Of a stretch of DNA of 64,000 nt, positions 10,311 through 21,879 are shown in pieces; the stretch's first letter is position 1; the number at the start of each line of letters is the position of its first letter. The notes under the pieces were generated by a model, which saw only the letters and a list, made by a program, of their open reading frames with translations, was not told where the DNA came from and searched no databases. The position numbers were made by a program, and so were the translations under genes. The stretch comes from Tubulanus polymorphus (taxonomy: Eukaryota; Nemertea; Palaeonemertea; Tubulaniformes; Tubulanidae), in contig NC_134030.1 of assembly GCF_964204645.1 (NCBI RefSeq), positions 3,943,855-4,007,854 of the forward strand, read 5' to 3'.

Positions 10311-11180
10311 ATTTGAACTTTTCCTATTCTATTTCTTGTCAAAGATTTCATTCCAGTTCTCAAAATGATTTGCAGTTTTTTAATGTCTGCGAAATATCGT
10401 CAGTTATTTTCCTGGATTCATATTTATTATTGCCCAAAATCATATCTCATATGAATTATTATTACTATTATTGGATTTTTTTTTCGCTGATTGATTATAG
10501 ATCTTTTGGGGTTTGGTTTCATATTATGATTGATCAAGGTGATCCATCTAAAACTGTTTCATAAATTTTGAAATATTCATATATTCATATTTGAAAACAA
10601 TTTCGTTGATACTTCTAAACTAGTAATTCTACAAAAATTCTAAAAACAATTTTACACGTATCTTACGACTATTCTAGAAATGATTTCAAATTATATCAAT
10701 TTTAATGTAACTATTTTATCTGAATTTTTAATCTATTAAAGTAACTATTTTATATCTGCATTTTAAAATACCTATGATATCTAAAAACTATTTTATCTGA
10801 ATTTTAATCTATTAAGGTAACTATTTAATATCTGAATTTTGAAATACTTTTGATATCGAAAAACTATTTTATCTGAATATTATACTATTTAATGTGTGTG
10901 TATTTTATCTCAAAGTATCTTTAAACTATTTTATTTGTATGTATATAAAAAAAATATCTCATTTGTATATATTTTAAAACTATTTAATTTGTACATATTT
11001 TGGAACACTTTTAGAACAATGTTTTATTTGTATTATAATACTAGCTAAAAGTTCAATTTGATGAAATATTTTATATATGACTATCACTGTGTATATTCGA
11101 ACCTCAGTGATTTCATGAATGGAATAACTGAAGGTCCAGGTTTTATCACTGAATACTCTTTGACACAATTACGTGGTCCA
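10311..11180. other. AT-rich non-coding stretch
   Basis: Very AT-rich with loosely repeated AACTATTTTATCTGAATTTT segments (about 10680-11000). No supported gene. Confidence 0.5.
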
Positions 11181-11230
11181 CAACACAGATATAAATAGTG
11201 GTTATATAAAAGGCCCATGTTGTATATAAT
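11181..11230 (+). promoter_or_regulatory. TATA-type promoter candidate (unit 1)
   Basis: TATATAAAAGG at 11203-11213 is a textbook TATA box, with a second weaker GATATAAATAG just upstream. A transcript would start near 11235. The first ATG downstream (11278) opens a 45-codon frame with a hydrophobic start (LFLVLFLPFFL). In unit 2 a T-run indel shifts that frame, so a non-coding transcript is more likely. Confidence 0.45.
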
Positions 11231-12309
11231 GCACGCGTAAAGAGCTTTTACTCATAGTTGATATAGGCTCAGTAAACATGAAATGTGTTCAAGAACTTTT
11301 TCTCGTACTTTTCTTACCTTTTTTCTTGAGAATTTTTTTTTCAATTTTCTATTTTACAACGGAAGATCTACTCATTTTTCGTAGATGTTTCACTATCATG
11401 GAATGCGATAAATAATAAGAAACAGTCCAAGTGTATTTTTGATAGGATATTTTCAGCTTCCCGACGTATGAAATTGACATAGGTTATTCAAGCCTAGGTT
11501 CAGAAAATCACTACTAGGTGGCATGTCAGATTATTACCGTAGTTCAATTACATCAAATGAATATGATAACATAACCAATTGTAGTACGAACAGTAACAAT
11601 AAACTTAATTTTCCTGCATAAGATACAGAAAGTAGTAAAAGTCCAATACTATTTCTGAATTAGAATTTCCTCTAGCCTAAATGCTAGCGGTCATGTTATC
11701 ATTTTTATCCAACGTCGTCACGGCTTTTTCAAAACTCGTCTTTGATCGTAATGATAATCTATAGTATTTTTGGAAATGATACAGATCAGCACAAATTTGA
11801 TGTCATCAAAACAAAATATGTCGCTGAAAACATCATATGAAAAATACACTCCGATTGTTTTTTTTAATTTATTTCGTTCCATACAAAACCGTACTCAGCT
11901 CCACAGTTTGATTCGGATACAAGACTTACAAGAATTTAGATACATAAAATTACATTACTGTTGAACTGGGTTTTGTTAAGTTGTGAGCATGACGTTTATA
12001 ATTCACTAGTGTGTTTGTTTTAAGTTAGCCTTATCTTAAATTAGTTAGTTTTGGTTTAGTTATTTGTATCAATTTTTGCTGTTTGAATTTAATTCGTTCC
12101 AGTTGATTTAAGTCTAGTTTAGTTTAAGTTTTAGTTAGTTTAGGTCAAGTTGATTTACTAAATGCAGTTAACTTAAAACCTCTGATAAACTGAGGGTCAA
12201 TTTATCTTATGATAAGTTACACTCAGGTACATTATAAATCAATAATCCGGTTTAAGATCTCATTATTTTATGCAGTTTAGAGATTTTCACTGAATAGAAT
12301 AGTAACAAT
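11231..12309. other. Non-coding stretch between TATA box and 62-bp array
   Basis: Includes a TTAGTT/TTTAGTTTAAG-rich segment (about 12010-12150). Any transcript from the 11.2 kb promoter would cross it. No conserved frame. Confidence 0.45.
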
Positions 12310-13280
12310 AGAACTGAGGGTTAATTCATCATCGTTGAAATTACTCTCAAGATCATCATTAAAACAATGAATGAACTGAGGGTAAATTCATCATCGTTGA
12401 AATTACTCTCAGGATCATCATTAAAACAATGAATGAACTGAGGGTAAATTCATCATTGTTGAAATTACTCTCAGGATCATCATTAAAAAAATGAATGATC
12501 TGAGGGTAAATTCATCATTGTTGGAATTACTCTCAGGATCATCATTAAAACAATGAATGAACTGAGGGTAAATTCATCATTGTTGAAATTACTCTCAGGA
12601 TCATCATTAAAACAATGAATGAACTGAGGGTAAATTCATCATTGTTGAAATTACTCTCAGGATCATCATTAAAACAATGAATGAACTGAGGGTAAATTCA
12701 TCATTGTTGAAATTACTCTCAGCATCATCATTAAAACAATGAATGAACTGAGGGTAAATTCATCATTGTTGAAATTACTCTCAGGATCATCATAAAAACA
12801 ATGAATGAACTGAGGGTAAATTTATCATGGTTGAAATTACTCTCAGGATCATCATTAAAACAATGAATGAACTGAGGGTAAATTCATCATTGTTGAAATT
12901 ACTCTCAGGATCATCATAAAAACAATGAATGAACTGAGGGTAAATTTATCATGGTTGAAATTACTCTCAGGATCATCATTAAAACAATGAATGAACTGAG
13001 GGTAAATTTATCATGGTTGAAATTACTCTTGGGATCATCATTAAAACAATGAATGAACTGAGGGTAAATTTATCATGGTTGAAATTACTCTCAGGATCAT
13101 CATTAAAAAATGAATGAACTGAGGGTAAATTTATCATGGTTGAAATTACTCTCAGGATCATCATTAAAACAATGAATGAACTAAGGGTAAATTTATCATG
13201 GTTGAAATTACTCTCAGGATCATCATTAAAACAATGAATGAACTGAGGGTAAATTCATCATTGTTGAAATTGCTCTCAGT
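12310..13280. repeat. 62-bp satellite, about 16 copies (unit 1)
   Basis: Starts of CTGAGGGTAA are spaced 62 bp (12376, 12438, 12500, 12562 and on). Each monomer can fold: CTGAGGGTAA pairs with TTACTCTCAG with one mismatch. Two sub-variants alternate irregularly (AAATTCATCATTG and AAATTTATCATGG). Confidence 0.95.
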
Positions 13281-13779
13281 TCATTGAAAATATTTTAGCA
13301 TTAACACCAGTTTTAATTACCCCTCCCCCTGTTTTCTTGTTAATTGATAGTTACATCACAAGTTATAGAATAGATGATTGGGTTTTTTTGGGACCTAAGT
13401 GTGTTCACTTTTTATCTGTAATTTGTCTGTTTTGGAAGCGCTTCAATGGATTGTCTTGAGATTTTGGTTTATGCACATATCTACCCTAGACACGCATCTG
13501 CAGCCCAAAACTGACAGAGAATCAAGATAGCTGACTGGTAGCCATCATGGAAATAGAATTATATACAATGTTTTCATCAGTTTTGGTACCTACGCATTTT
13601 ACTGCAATCAATTGCAAATTTCTAGCATTGTTTTTTGTTGTGTTTACCAAGGGCATTGAATATTGAAATTGTCAGATTCTCAAGCATTGCACAGAGTGGG
13701 CATGGTGTCCCTGCACCCTTTGTTTTTTTATTTTCTCACCGCTTTCAAGGTTCTCGTACACATTTCATGCAGCTTTTTC
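13281..13779. other. Non-coding stretch before the long foldback
   Basis: No repeat or conserved exon seen. Short frames running into the foldback on the plus strand differ between units only slightly but have no recognisable content. Confidence 0.45.
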
Positions 13780-14165
13780 ATTCAATATCGATGTCATCCT
13801 CACTTGCCAGGTTTTAATTGTCATCTGCCGAAGCCCATGCCAACACGATCCTTGGCCGCAAACTCTTCATTGGTCTCTTACATTGCTCAAGATTTCCTGG
13901 TTAGACAGGTTACCACTGAGCGGCCACCAGTCTATGTATTAAGTAAATCGGATGCGTTGTTTTTCGCCGGCAGTCTTGCAGCCGGCATCTGATTGACTGG
14001 ATATAAAGACTGGTGGCCGCTTAGCAGCAACCTGTCGACCCGAGAGATCTTGGACAACATAATGGACCAATGAAGGGTTTGCGTGCAGGGTTTGTGTTAG
14101 CGTGAGTGCCGGTGGGCGGCAATAAAACCCTGGTGATTGAGGATGTATCGATGTACATATCAACG
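13780..14165. mobile_element. Long foldback element (about 190-bp arms), unit 1
   Basis: The left arm (about 13780-13971) is closely matched by the reverse complement of 13981-14165. Examples: AGCGGCCACCAGTCT on the left against AGACTGGTGGCCGCT on the right, and CTTCATTGGTC against GACCAATGAAG. The tip is a perfect GCCGGC-AGTCTTGCA-GCCGGC hairpin. It is GC-richer than its surroundings. Most likely a foldback or MITE-type non-autonomous DNA transposon, and a potential source of long double-stranded RNA if transcribed. No transposase. Confidence 0.7.
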
Positions 14166-15084
14166 CATGAATAGCCAAACATTATAGGCGGCATTATTAT
14201 TGGGAGGTTCACCTGGCCTAATATACTGCGCGGTAAAAAAAACACTCTTTCTGTGGTTGTGTAGTACCAGTAATTGATGATCATCGAGTGAGTGATTGGC
14301 CTGGCCCAGTTATTCCAATTGGAAATCACTTTGGTTTTGATTATGATTGGTATAAAATATTTCATCAAATCGATTGACACATTTTATCCGTACTAACACT
14401 ACTTGTACATATTGTAAAGTTGTAAATAGCTTTTTATTTATATTTCTTTTATTTTATTATTTTATATTCTTTTATTTTATATTATATTTCTTTTTAGATT
14501 TTTAATTGATTTCGATTTTCTAATTGTAAATATTTTTTAGATATCCTTTTAACTTTGGATTTTTAATGATTATTTAAACTTTTTAAAAGTAATTTTAAAA
14601 CTTTTTAATTTTCTTATCATCATAATGTCTATACATCGAATAGGACTATTTTAGTGAAAATTTTGATATAGATTTAATTGATGATTAATATTTTTAATTT
14701 TATTGAATAATTTTAGTATTCAAAACAACAGAATGAATGCATTCCATCTTAGTTTGATACTGATATTTCTTTTCACTGGTTTTTCATTGACTCATGTCGA
14801 ATCTATTGTTTTAGCCACATTTGTACCTATAAGTTTGGATTAGCCCTGCCTCCTTGACATTGCTGATGATTGATTTCAGATTTTCAGCGTCTGATTACAT
14901 TTGGTATTAATTCAATGCTACATTCTGTTTTGTTGGTTTTATTTCATATGAACATTTTTAAAGATGACCTTTGTCGAATACTTAGTAGTGCAGAGGTTAA
15001 AACAATTATAGAATTTTATAGAATTGTCTAAAATACTGTACCTAGTAACATATGAGTAGTGTTGCTAGTGTACCTCTATTTACA
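14166..15084. other. AT-rich non-coding stretch
   Basis: Runs of TTTTATTTTAT near 14430-14480 and AT-rich sequence beyond. No gene recognised. Confidence 0.5.
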
Positions 15085-15960
15085 AGTTGTCCGTGGTACG
15101 ATGTAAAACTGCCTCTTTTAAACAATACGTTTTAGCAATACATTTTATAAGTGATTTTTATCTGTTTGTCCTGTGGTATGACGTTAAACTGCCTCTTTTT
15201 AACAGTTTTTATCATTTTTTATCGTTTTTACCCATATGTTTTATTGTTTTTACCCATATGTTTTATCATTTTTATCACCCCTTCTTTTTCTACCTGTCTC
15301 TATTCTATCCCTTTCTGTCTCTATTCTATCCCTCTCTGCCTCTATCCTTTCCCTCTCTGTCTCTATCCTTTCCCTCTCTCTATCCTTTCCCTCTTCTATC
15401 TAACCCACTAACTCTCTCTTCTTCTCTCTCTAACCCACTAACTCTCTCCTCTCCTTTCTTCCTCTCACCACTCTCCTTCCTACTCCCTCCTCTCTCTCTT
15501 CTCTCTCCCTCCTCACTCTCCTTTATCTCTCTTTCTTTTCTCTCTCCCTCTCTCTCTCTTGTAAATATTGTAAATTTGTAAATAGTAGTATTTATTTCTC
15601 TTTTTGTATCTTTCTTGTAAATATTGTAAATTTGTAAATAGTGGTTTTTATTTCTCCTTTTTTAACTTTCTTGTAAATATTGTACATTTGTAAATAGTAG
15701 TTTTTATTTCTCTCTCTCTCTTTTTTTAACTTTCTTGTAAATGTTGTAAATTTGTAAATATTAGTTTTTATTTCTTTTTTTTAACTTTCTTGTAAATTTG
15801 TAAATAGTAGTTTTTATTTCTATTTCTTTTCTAAACTGTCTCTTTTAAACAATACGTTTTATCAATAGATTTTATCAGCGATTTTTATCTGTTTTGTCCT
15901 GTGGTATGACGTTAAACTGCCTCTTTTAAACATACGTTTTATCAATACATTTTATCAGTA
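15085..15960 (+). repeat. Pyrimidine tract flanked by 75-bp and 56-bp repeats (unit 1)
   Basis: GACGTTAAACTGCCTCTTTT-type blocks occur near 15095, 15175, 15835 and 15905. Between them lie a long CTCTCTATCC pyrimidine tract (about 15270-15557) and five copies of a 56-bp monomer with CTTGTAAATATTGTAAATT (15559-15830). The strongly one-sided C/T run could adopt triplex DNA or act as a splicing-like tract. The translated frame is low complexity and not a gene. Confidence 0.85.
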
Positions 15961-16254
15961 ATTTGTAAATACATTCGTAGCATTGATACCATTGCAATAC
16001 ATTAGTCCCTCCTCCTTTTGATTAAGTACACCCAATCATTTACTAACAAGTGATGGTTAAATACACTTGCAAACTAGCAGATCAGAGATCTCAGGACGCA
16101 ACATCACTTCAATCCTTATTTCTTGACATATACCTGGTAATATAAAATGCTCTTTTTACCTTGTGACAAAATGTCTTCGATATAAGAAGCTACTATTTGC
16201 TTAACTAGAATCTTCTTTCAAATATTATAATATCACTGGTTTGCAATATACTTA

Positions 16255-17195
16255 ACCCTCATTGGTCGCAGCTATTACAATCATCTCAACAACGATTGAG
16301 CATACTTTCTCCTCATTAGTTTGAGGTATAATTCCCCCTCACTGGTTGCAGTTCACTTCATTTGTTGCAGCTATGAACAATCATCTCAATGATTGAGCAT
16401 ACTTTCTCCTCATTAGTTTGAGGTATAATTCCCCCTCACTGGTTGCAGTTCACCTCATTTGTTGCAGCTATGAACAATCATCTCAATGATTGAGCATACT
16501 TTCTCCGCATTAGTTTGAGGTATAATTCCCCCTCACTGGTTGCAGTTCACTTTAGTTGTTGCAGCTATGAACAATCATCTCAATGATTGAGCATACTTTC
16601 CCCTTATTAGTTTGAAGTATAATTCCCCCTCACTGGTTGCAGTTCACTTTAGTTGTTGCAGCTATGAACAATCATCTCAATGATTGAGCATACTTTCCCC
16701 TTATTAGTTTGAAGTATAATTCCCCCTCACTGGTTGCAGTTCACTTCATTTGTTGCAGCTATGAACAATCATGTCAATGATTGAGCATACTTTCTCCTCA
16801 CTGGTTTGAAGTATAATTCCCCCTCACTGGTTGCAGTTCACCTAATTTGTTGCAGCTATGAACAATCATCTCAATGATTGAGCATACTTTCTCCTCATTA
16901 GTTTGAGGTATAATTCCCCCTCACTGGTTGCAGTTCACCTCATTTGTTGCAGCTATGAACAATCATCTCAATGATTGAGCATACTTTCTCCTCATTAGTT
17001 TGAGGTATAATTCCCCCTCACTGGTTGCAGTTCACTTTATTTGTTGCAGCTATGAACAATCATCTCAATGATTGAGCATACTTTCTCCTTATTAGTTCGC
17101 AATATAATTCCCCCTCACTGGTTGCAGTTCACTTTATTGGTTGCAGCTATGAACAATCATCTCGGCATACTTTCCCCTCGCTGGTTCATTGGTTG
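16255..17195. repeat. 97-bp satellite, about nine copies (unit 1)
   Basis: GCAGCTATGAACAATC recurs every 97 bp (16367, 16464, 16561, 16658 and on). Each monomer carries the perfect hairpin CAATCAT-CTCA-ATGATTG. Confidence 0.95.
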
Positions 17196-17739
17196 CAGTT
17201 TTCAACTTTGGTTTGATGATGATGAATGTTGGTTCTGTAAACAGCTCTACGCGAGCAGTTGTCAAAATGTTGAAGTCTTTGCCAGACATGGGTTTGATCT
17301 CTGTAAGAAAAAGCTAAAAGGGTTTCGATTAGAATACAGCACCTAATATTAAAAGTCTAGAAAAGACTGATTTACATTTGTAAAAACGCTGTGAAAGGTG
17401 TATCGCTAGATTTCTCGCATGACTCCTCTCTCTCCTCTGACAAATAAGTAAGACACAAATCTTTTGTTGACTGCTGAATAAATTGATAGTAGTGAAAATT
17501 TAGTGTTCAGATACAATGAAAGTGTGAAGTTGTGTTTTAAACGTTATGTTAGGTAGGTGTACATGCCTCCTCTCTCTCTCTCTCGCCTCTCCTCTCTCTC
17601 TCGTAAACAATTAAATAAGACACTCAATTGTTTGTATACATTTAGTTTTTTGCTGTGGTTTCCTCAATAGAAAAGTTTGAAACTGTTCATTGATTGCAGC
17701 TCATTTCAAACTATATAAAAGTGAAGTAAAAGTGGGTGA
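17196..17739. other. Stretch between 97-bp and 60-bp repeats
   Basis: An acceptor-like TTGGTTGCAG and donor-like GTAAGAA bracket about 110 bp (17203-17306) that can be read as protein. The three differences from unit 2 in that reading are all replacements, so I do not call an exon. CT-rich runs lie at 17570-17605. Confidence 0.4.
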
Positions 17740-17940
17740 ATTACTGCTAAATCAATTGGTAGTGATGAAAGTTAAGGGTTAAAAACACTGTGAGTGAATT
17801 ACTGCTTAATCAATTAGTAGTGATGAAAGTTTTAAGTGTTAAAAATAAAAACACTCTGGGTGAATTACTGCTAAATCCATTGGTGGTGATGGAAATTAAG
17901 TGTTACAAAACACTGTGGCTAAATTACTGCTAAATCAACC
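17740..17940. repeat. About 60-bp repeat, four degenerate copies
   Basis: GTGAATTACTGCTAAATCAA followed by GTAGTGATGAAAG and GTTAAAAACACTGTG repeats four times with small gaps. Unit 2 equivalent about 48660-48860. Confidence 0.85.
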
Positions 17941-18179
17941 TGACCTTCTTGAATTGTCAAGTAGAACTGTGAGGCACAAGGAATTGGCAGTGACTTACAA
18001 CACTGATAGCTGCCTTATTCAAATACTGCTCGTTGCTGCTGTGTGTTTTTGATTTAGAGGTGATATTGAGAATTGTATCTCTTTCCCTTACCTTCGTATT
18101 ACTACATTAAACATTATTACAATAGAATTATTACATTAAACATTATAAGATCATGAATCATTACATAATTACATTATCA

Positions 18180-21100
18180 AATTACACCGATGACCTCCTT
18201 TAATACTTCTGCTTGCTGCTGGGTGTTAATTGATACACTCTGTTTTGGGGTGATATTGAGTTCAGGAGTCTCCTCCTTCCTTCTTCAACTGTCACGTGAC
18301 AAACGAACTTAATTATCAGTGTGTTACATCACTGATGACCTCCTTCAATACTGCTGCTTGCTGCTGGATGTTAATTCTTTGATTTAGAGGTGATATTGAG
18401 AATTGTTTCTCTTTCCCTTACCTTCTTGAATTATTACATTAAACATTATTACAATAGAATTATTACATTAAACATTATAACATCATGAATCATTACATAA
18501 TTACATTATTAAATTACACTGATGACATCCTTTAATACTGCTACTTGCTGCTGGGTGTTAATTGATACACTCCGTTATGGGGTGATATTGAGTGCAGGAG
18601 TCTCCTCCTTCCTTCTTCAACTGTCATGTAGAAACTTGACATACGGACTGAATTATCAGTGTGTTACATCACTGATGACCTCCTTTAATACTGCTGTTTG
18701 CTGCTGGGTGTTAATTGATACACTCTGTTTTGGGGTGATAATGAGTTAAGGAGTCTCCTCCTTCCTTCTTCAACTGTCATGTAGAAACGTGACAAACGAA
18801 CTGAATTATCAGTGTGTTACATAACTGATGACCTCCTTTAATACTGCTGCTTGCTGCTGGGTGTTAATTCTTTGATTTAGAGGTGATATTGAGAATTGTT
18901 TCTCTTTCCCTTACCTTCTTGAATTATTACATTAAACATTATAACATCATGAATCATCCTCCATAAATACTGCTGCTTGCTGCTGGGTGTTAATTGATAC
19001 ACTCTGTTTTGGGGTGATATTGGGTGCAGGAGTCTCCTCCTTTTTTCTTCAACTGCCATGTAGAAACGTGACAAACGAACTGAATAATCAGTGTGTTACA
19101 ACACTGATGACCTCCTTTAATACTGCTGCTTGCTGCTGGGTGTTAATTGATACACTCAGTTTTGGGGTGATATTGGGTGCAGGAGTCTCCTCCTTCCTTC
19201 TTCAACTGTCATGTAGCAGTTTGACAAACGGACTGAATTATCAGTGTGTTACATCACTGATGACCTCCTTTAATACTGCTGTTTGCTGCTGGGTGTTAAT
19301 TGATACACTCTGTTTTGGGGTGATAATGAGTTAAGGAGTCTCCTCCTTCCTTCTTCAACTGTCATGTAGAAACGTGACAAACGAACTGTATCATCAGTGT
19401 GTTACATCACTGATGACCTCCTTCAATACTGCTGCTTGCTGCTGGGTGTTAATTGATACACTTCGTTTTGGGGTGATATTGAGCGCAGGAGTCTCCTCCT
19501 TCCTCCTTCAACTGTCATGTAGAAACGTGACAAACGAACTGAATTATCAGTGTGTTACATCACTGATGACCTCCTTTAATACTGCTGCTTGCTGCTGGGT
19601 GTTAATTCTTTGATTTAGAGGTGATATTGAGAATTGTTTCTCTTTCCCTTACCTTCTTGAATTATTACATTAAACATTATTGCAATAGAATTATTACATT
19701 AAACATTATAACATCATGAATCATCCTCCTTAAATACTGCTGCTTGCTGCTGGGTGTTAATTGATACACTCTGTTTTGGGGTGATATTGGGTGCAGGAGT
19801 CTCCTCCTTCCTTCTTCAACTGCCATGTAGAAACGTGACAAACGAACTGAATTATCAGTGTGTTACATCACTGATGACCTCCTTTAATACTGCTGCTTGC
19901 TGCTGGATGTTAATTGATACACTCAGTTTTGGGGTGATATTGGGTGCAGGAGTCTCCTCCTTCCTTCTTCAACTGTCATGTAGCAGTTTGACAAACGGAC
20001 TGAATTATCAGTGTGTTACATCACTGATGACCTCCTTTAATACTGCTGCTTGCTGCTGGGTGTTAATTGATACACTCTGTTTTGGGGTGATATTGAGTTC
20101 AGGAGTCTCCTCCTTCCTTCATCAACTGTCATGTAGAAACGTGACAAACGGACTGAATTATCAGTGTGTTACAACACTGATGACCTCCTTCAATACTGCT
20201 GCTTGCTGCTGGGTGTTAATTCTTTGATTTAGAGGTGATATTGAGAAGTGTTTCTCTTTCCCTTACCTTCTTGAATTATTACATTAAACATTATTACAAT
20301 AGAATTATTACATTAAACATTATAACATCATGAATCATTACATAATTACATTATTAAATTACACTGATGACCTCCTTTAATACTGCTGCTTGCTGCTGGG
20401 TGTTAATTGATACACTCCGTTATGGGGTGAAATTGAGTGCAGGAGTCTCCTCCTTCCTTCTTCAAATGTCATGTAGAAACTTGACATACGGACTGAATTA
20501 TCAGTGTGTTACATCACTGATGACCTCCTTCAATACTGCTGCTTGCTGCTGGGTGTTAATTGATACACTCAGTTTTTGGGTGATATTGGGTGCAGGAGTC
20601 TCCTTCCTTCTTCAACTGTCATGTAGCGGTTTGACAAACGGACTGAATTATCAGTGTGTTACATCACTGATGACCTCCTTTAATACTGCTGCTTGCTGCT
20701 GGGTGTTAATTGATACACTCAGTTTTGGGGTGATATTGGGTGCAGGAGTCTCCTCCTTCCTTCTTCAACTGTCATGTAGCGGTTTGACAAACGGACTGAA
20801 TTATCAGTGTGTTACATCACTGATGACCTCCTTCAATACTGCTGCTTGCTGCTGTGTGTTAATTGATACATTCCGTTATGGGGTGATATTGAGTGCAGGA
20901 GTCTCCTCCTTCCTTCTTCAACTGTCATGTAGAAACTTGACTTACGGACTGAATTATCAGTGTGTTACATCACTGATGACCTCCTTTAATACTGCCGCTT
21001 GCTGCTGGGTGTTAATTGATACACTCTGTTTTTGGGGTGATATTGAGTTCAGGAGTCTCCTCCTTCCTTCATCAACTGTCATGTAGAAACGTGACAAACG

Positions 21101-21865
21101 AACTGAATTATCAGTGTGTTACATCACTGATGACCTCCTTTAATACTGCTGCTTGCTGCTGGGTGTTAATTCTTTGATTTAGAGGTGATATTGAGAATTG
21201 TTTCTCTTTCCCTTACCTTCTTGAATTATTACATTAAACATTATTACAATAGAATTATTACATTAAACATTATAACATCATGAATCATTACATAATTACA
21301 TTATTAAATTACACTGATGACCTCCTTCCTTCTTCAACTGTCATGTAGAAACTTGACATACGGACTGAATTATCAGTGTGTTTAATCACTGATGACCTCC
21401 TTCAATACTGCTGCTTGCTGCTGGGTGTTAAATGATACACTTCGTTTTGGGGTGATATTGAGCGCAGGAGTCTCCTCCTTCCTCCTTCAACTGTCATGTA
21501 GAAACGTGACAAACGGACTGAATTGTCAGTGTGTTACATCACTGATGACCTCCTTTAATACTGCTGCTTGCTGCTGGGTGTTAATTGATACACTCTGTTT
21601 TGGGGTGATATTGATTTAAGGAGTCTCCTCCTTCCCTCTTCAACTGTCATGTAGAAACGTGACAAACGAACTGAATTATCAGTGTGTTACAACACTGACG
21701 ACCTCCTTATATACTGCTGCTTGCTGCTTTGTGTTAATTGATACACTCTGTTTTGGGGTGATAATGAGTTAAGGAGTCTCCTCCTTCCTTCTTCAACTGT
21801 CATGTAGAAACGTGACAAAAGAACTGAATTATCAGTGTGTTACAACACTGATGACCTCCTTTAAT
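18180..21865 (+). repeat. 153-bp satellite with interspersed longer variant (unit 1)
   Basis: Monomer from ACTGATGACCTCC through GGGGTGATATT, GGAGTCTCCTCCTTCC, TGTCATGTAGAAACGTGAC to ATTATCAGTGTGTTACATC, period 153 (18521 to 18674). Because 153 is 51 codons, one plus frame stays open across several monomers (up to 239 codons at 20367-21086). It reads a hydrophobic repeat including CCWVLIDTL and GVSSFLLQLSC. Every few monomers a longer AT-rich variant (GATTTAGAGGTGATATTGAG, then ATTATTACATTAAACATT) interrupts, giving a higher-order pattern. A dyad ATCAGTG/CACTGAT lies at the monomer junction. Confidence 0.93.
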
Positions 21866-21879
21866 TTTAAATTTGAATT

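Noticed and set aside
11278-11415. 45-codon frame with a signal-peptide-like start after the TATA box
   Set aside because: A T-run length change shifts the frame in unit 2 after about 20 codons.
12310-13280. Regularly spaced 62-bp repeats considered as a CRISPR-like array
   Set aside because: The whole monomer repeats; there are no unique spacers, and the sequence is eukaryotic. It is a satellite.
15087-15581. 164-codon frame rich in Ser, Leu, Pro and Phe
   Set aside because: It is the translation of a CT-rich simple-sequence tract; length and ending differ between units.
17068-17346. 92-codon frame ending in a protein-like stretch with WFDDDECWFC, bracketed by acceptor- and donor-like motifs
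   Set aside because: Its first part is 97-bp satellite, and all three differences from unit 2 in the protein-like part are replacements; no sign of constraint.
18180-21865. C/D-box snoRNA repeats (TGATGAC and CTGA motifs in each 153-bp monomer)
   Set aside because: The motifs are short and frequent by chance; no closing terminal stem or C'/D' boxes at proper spacing could be drawn.
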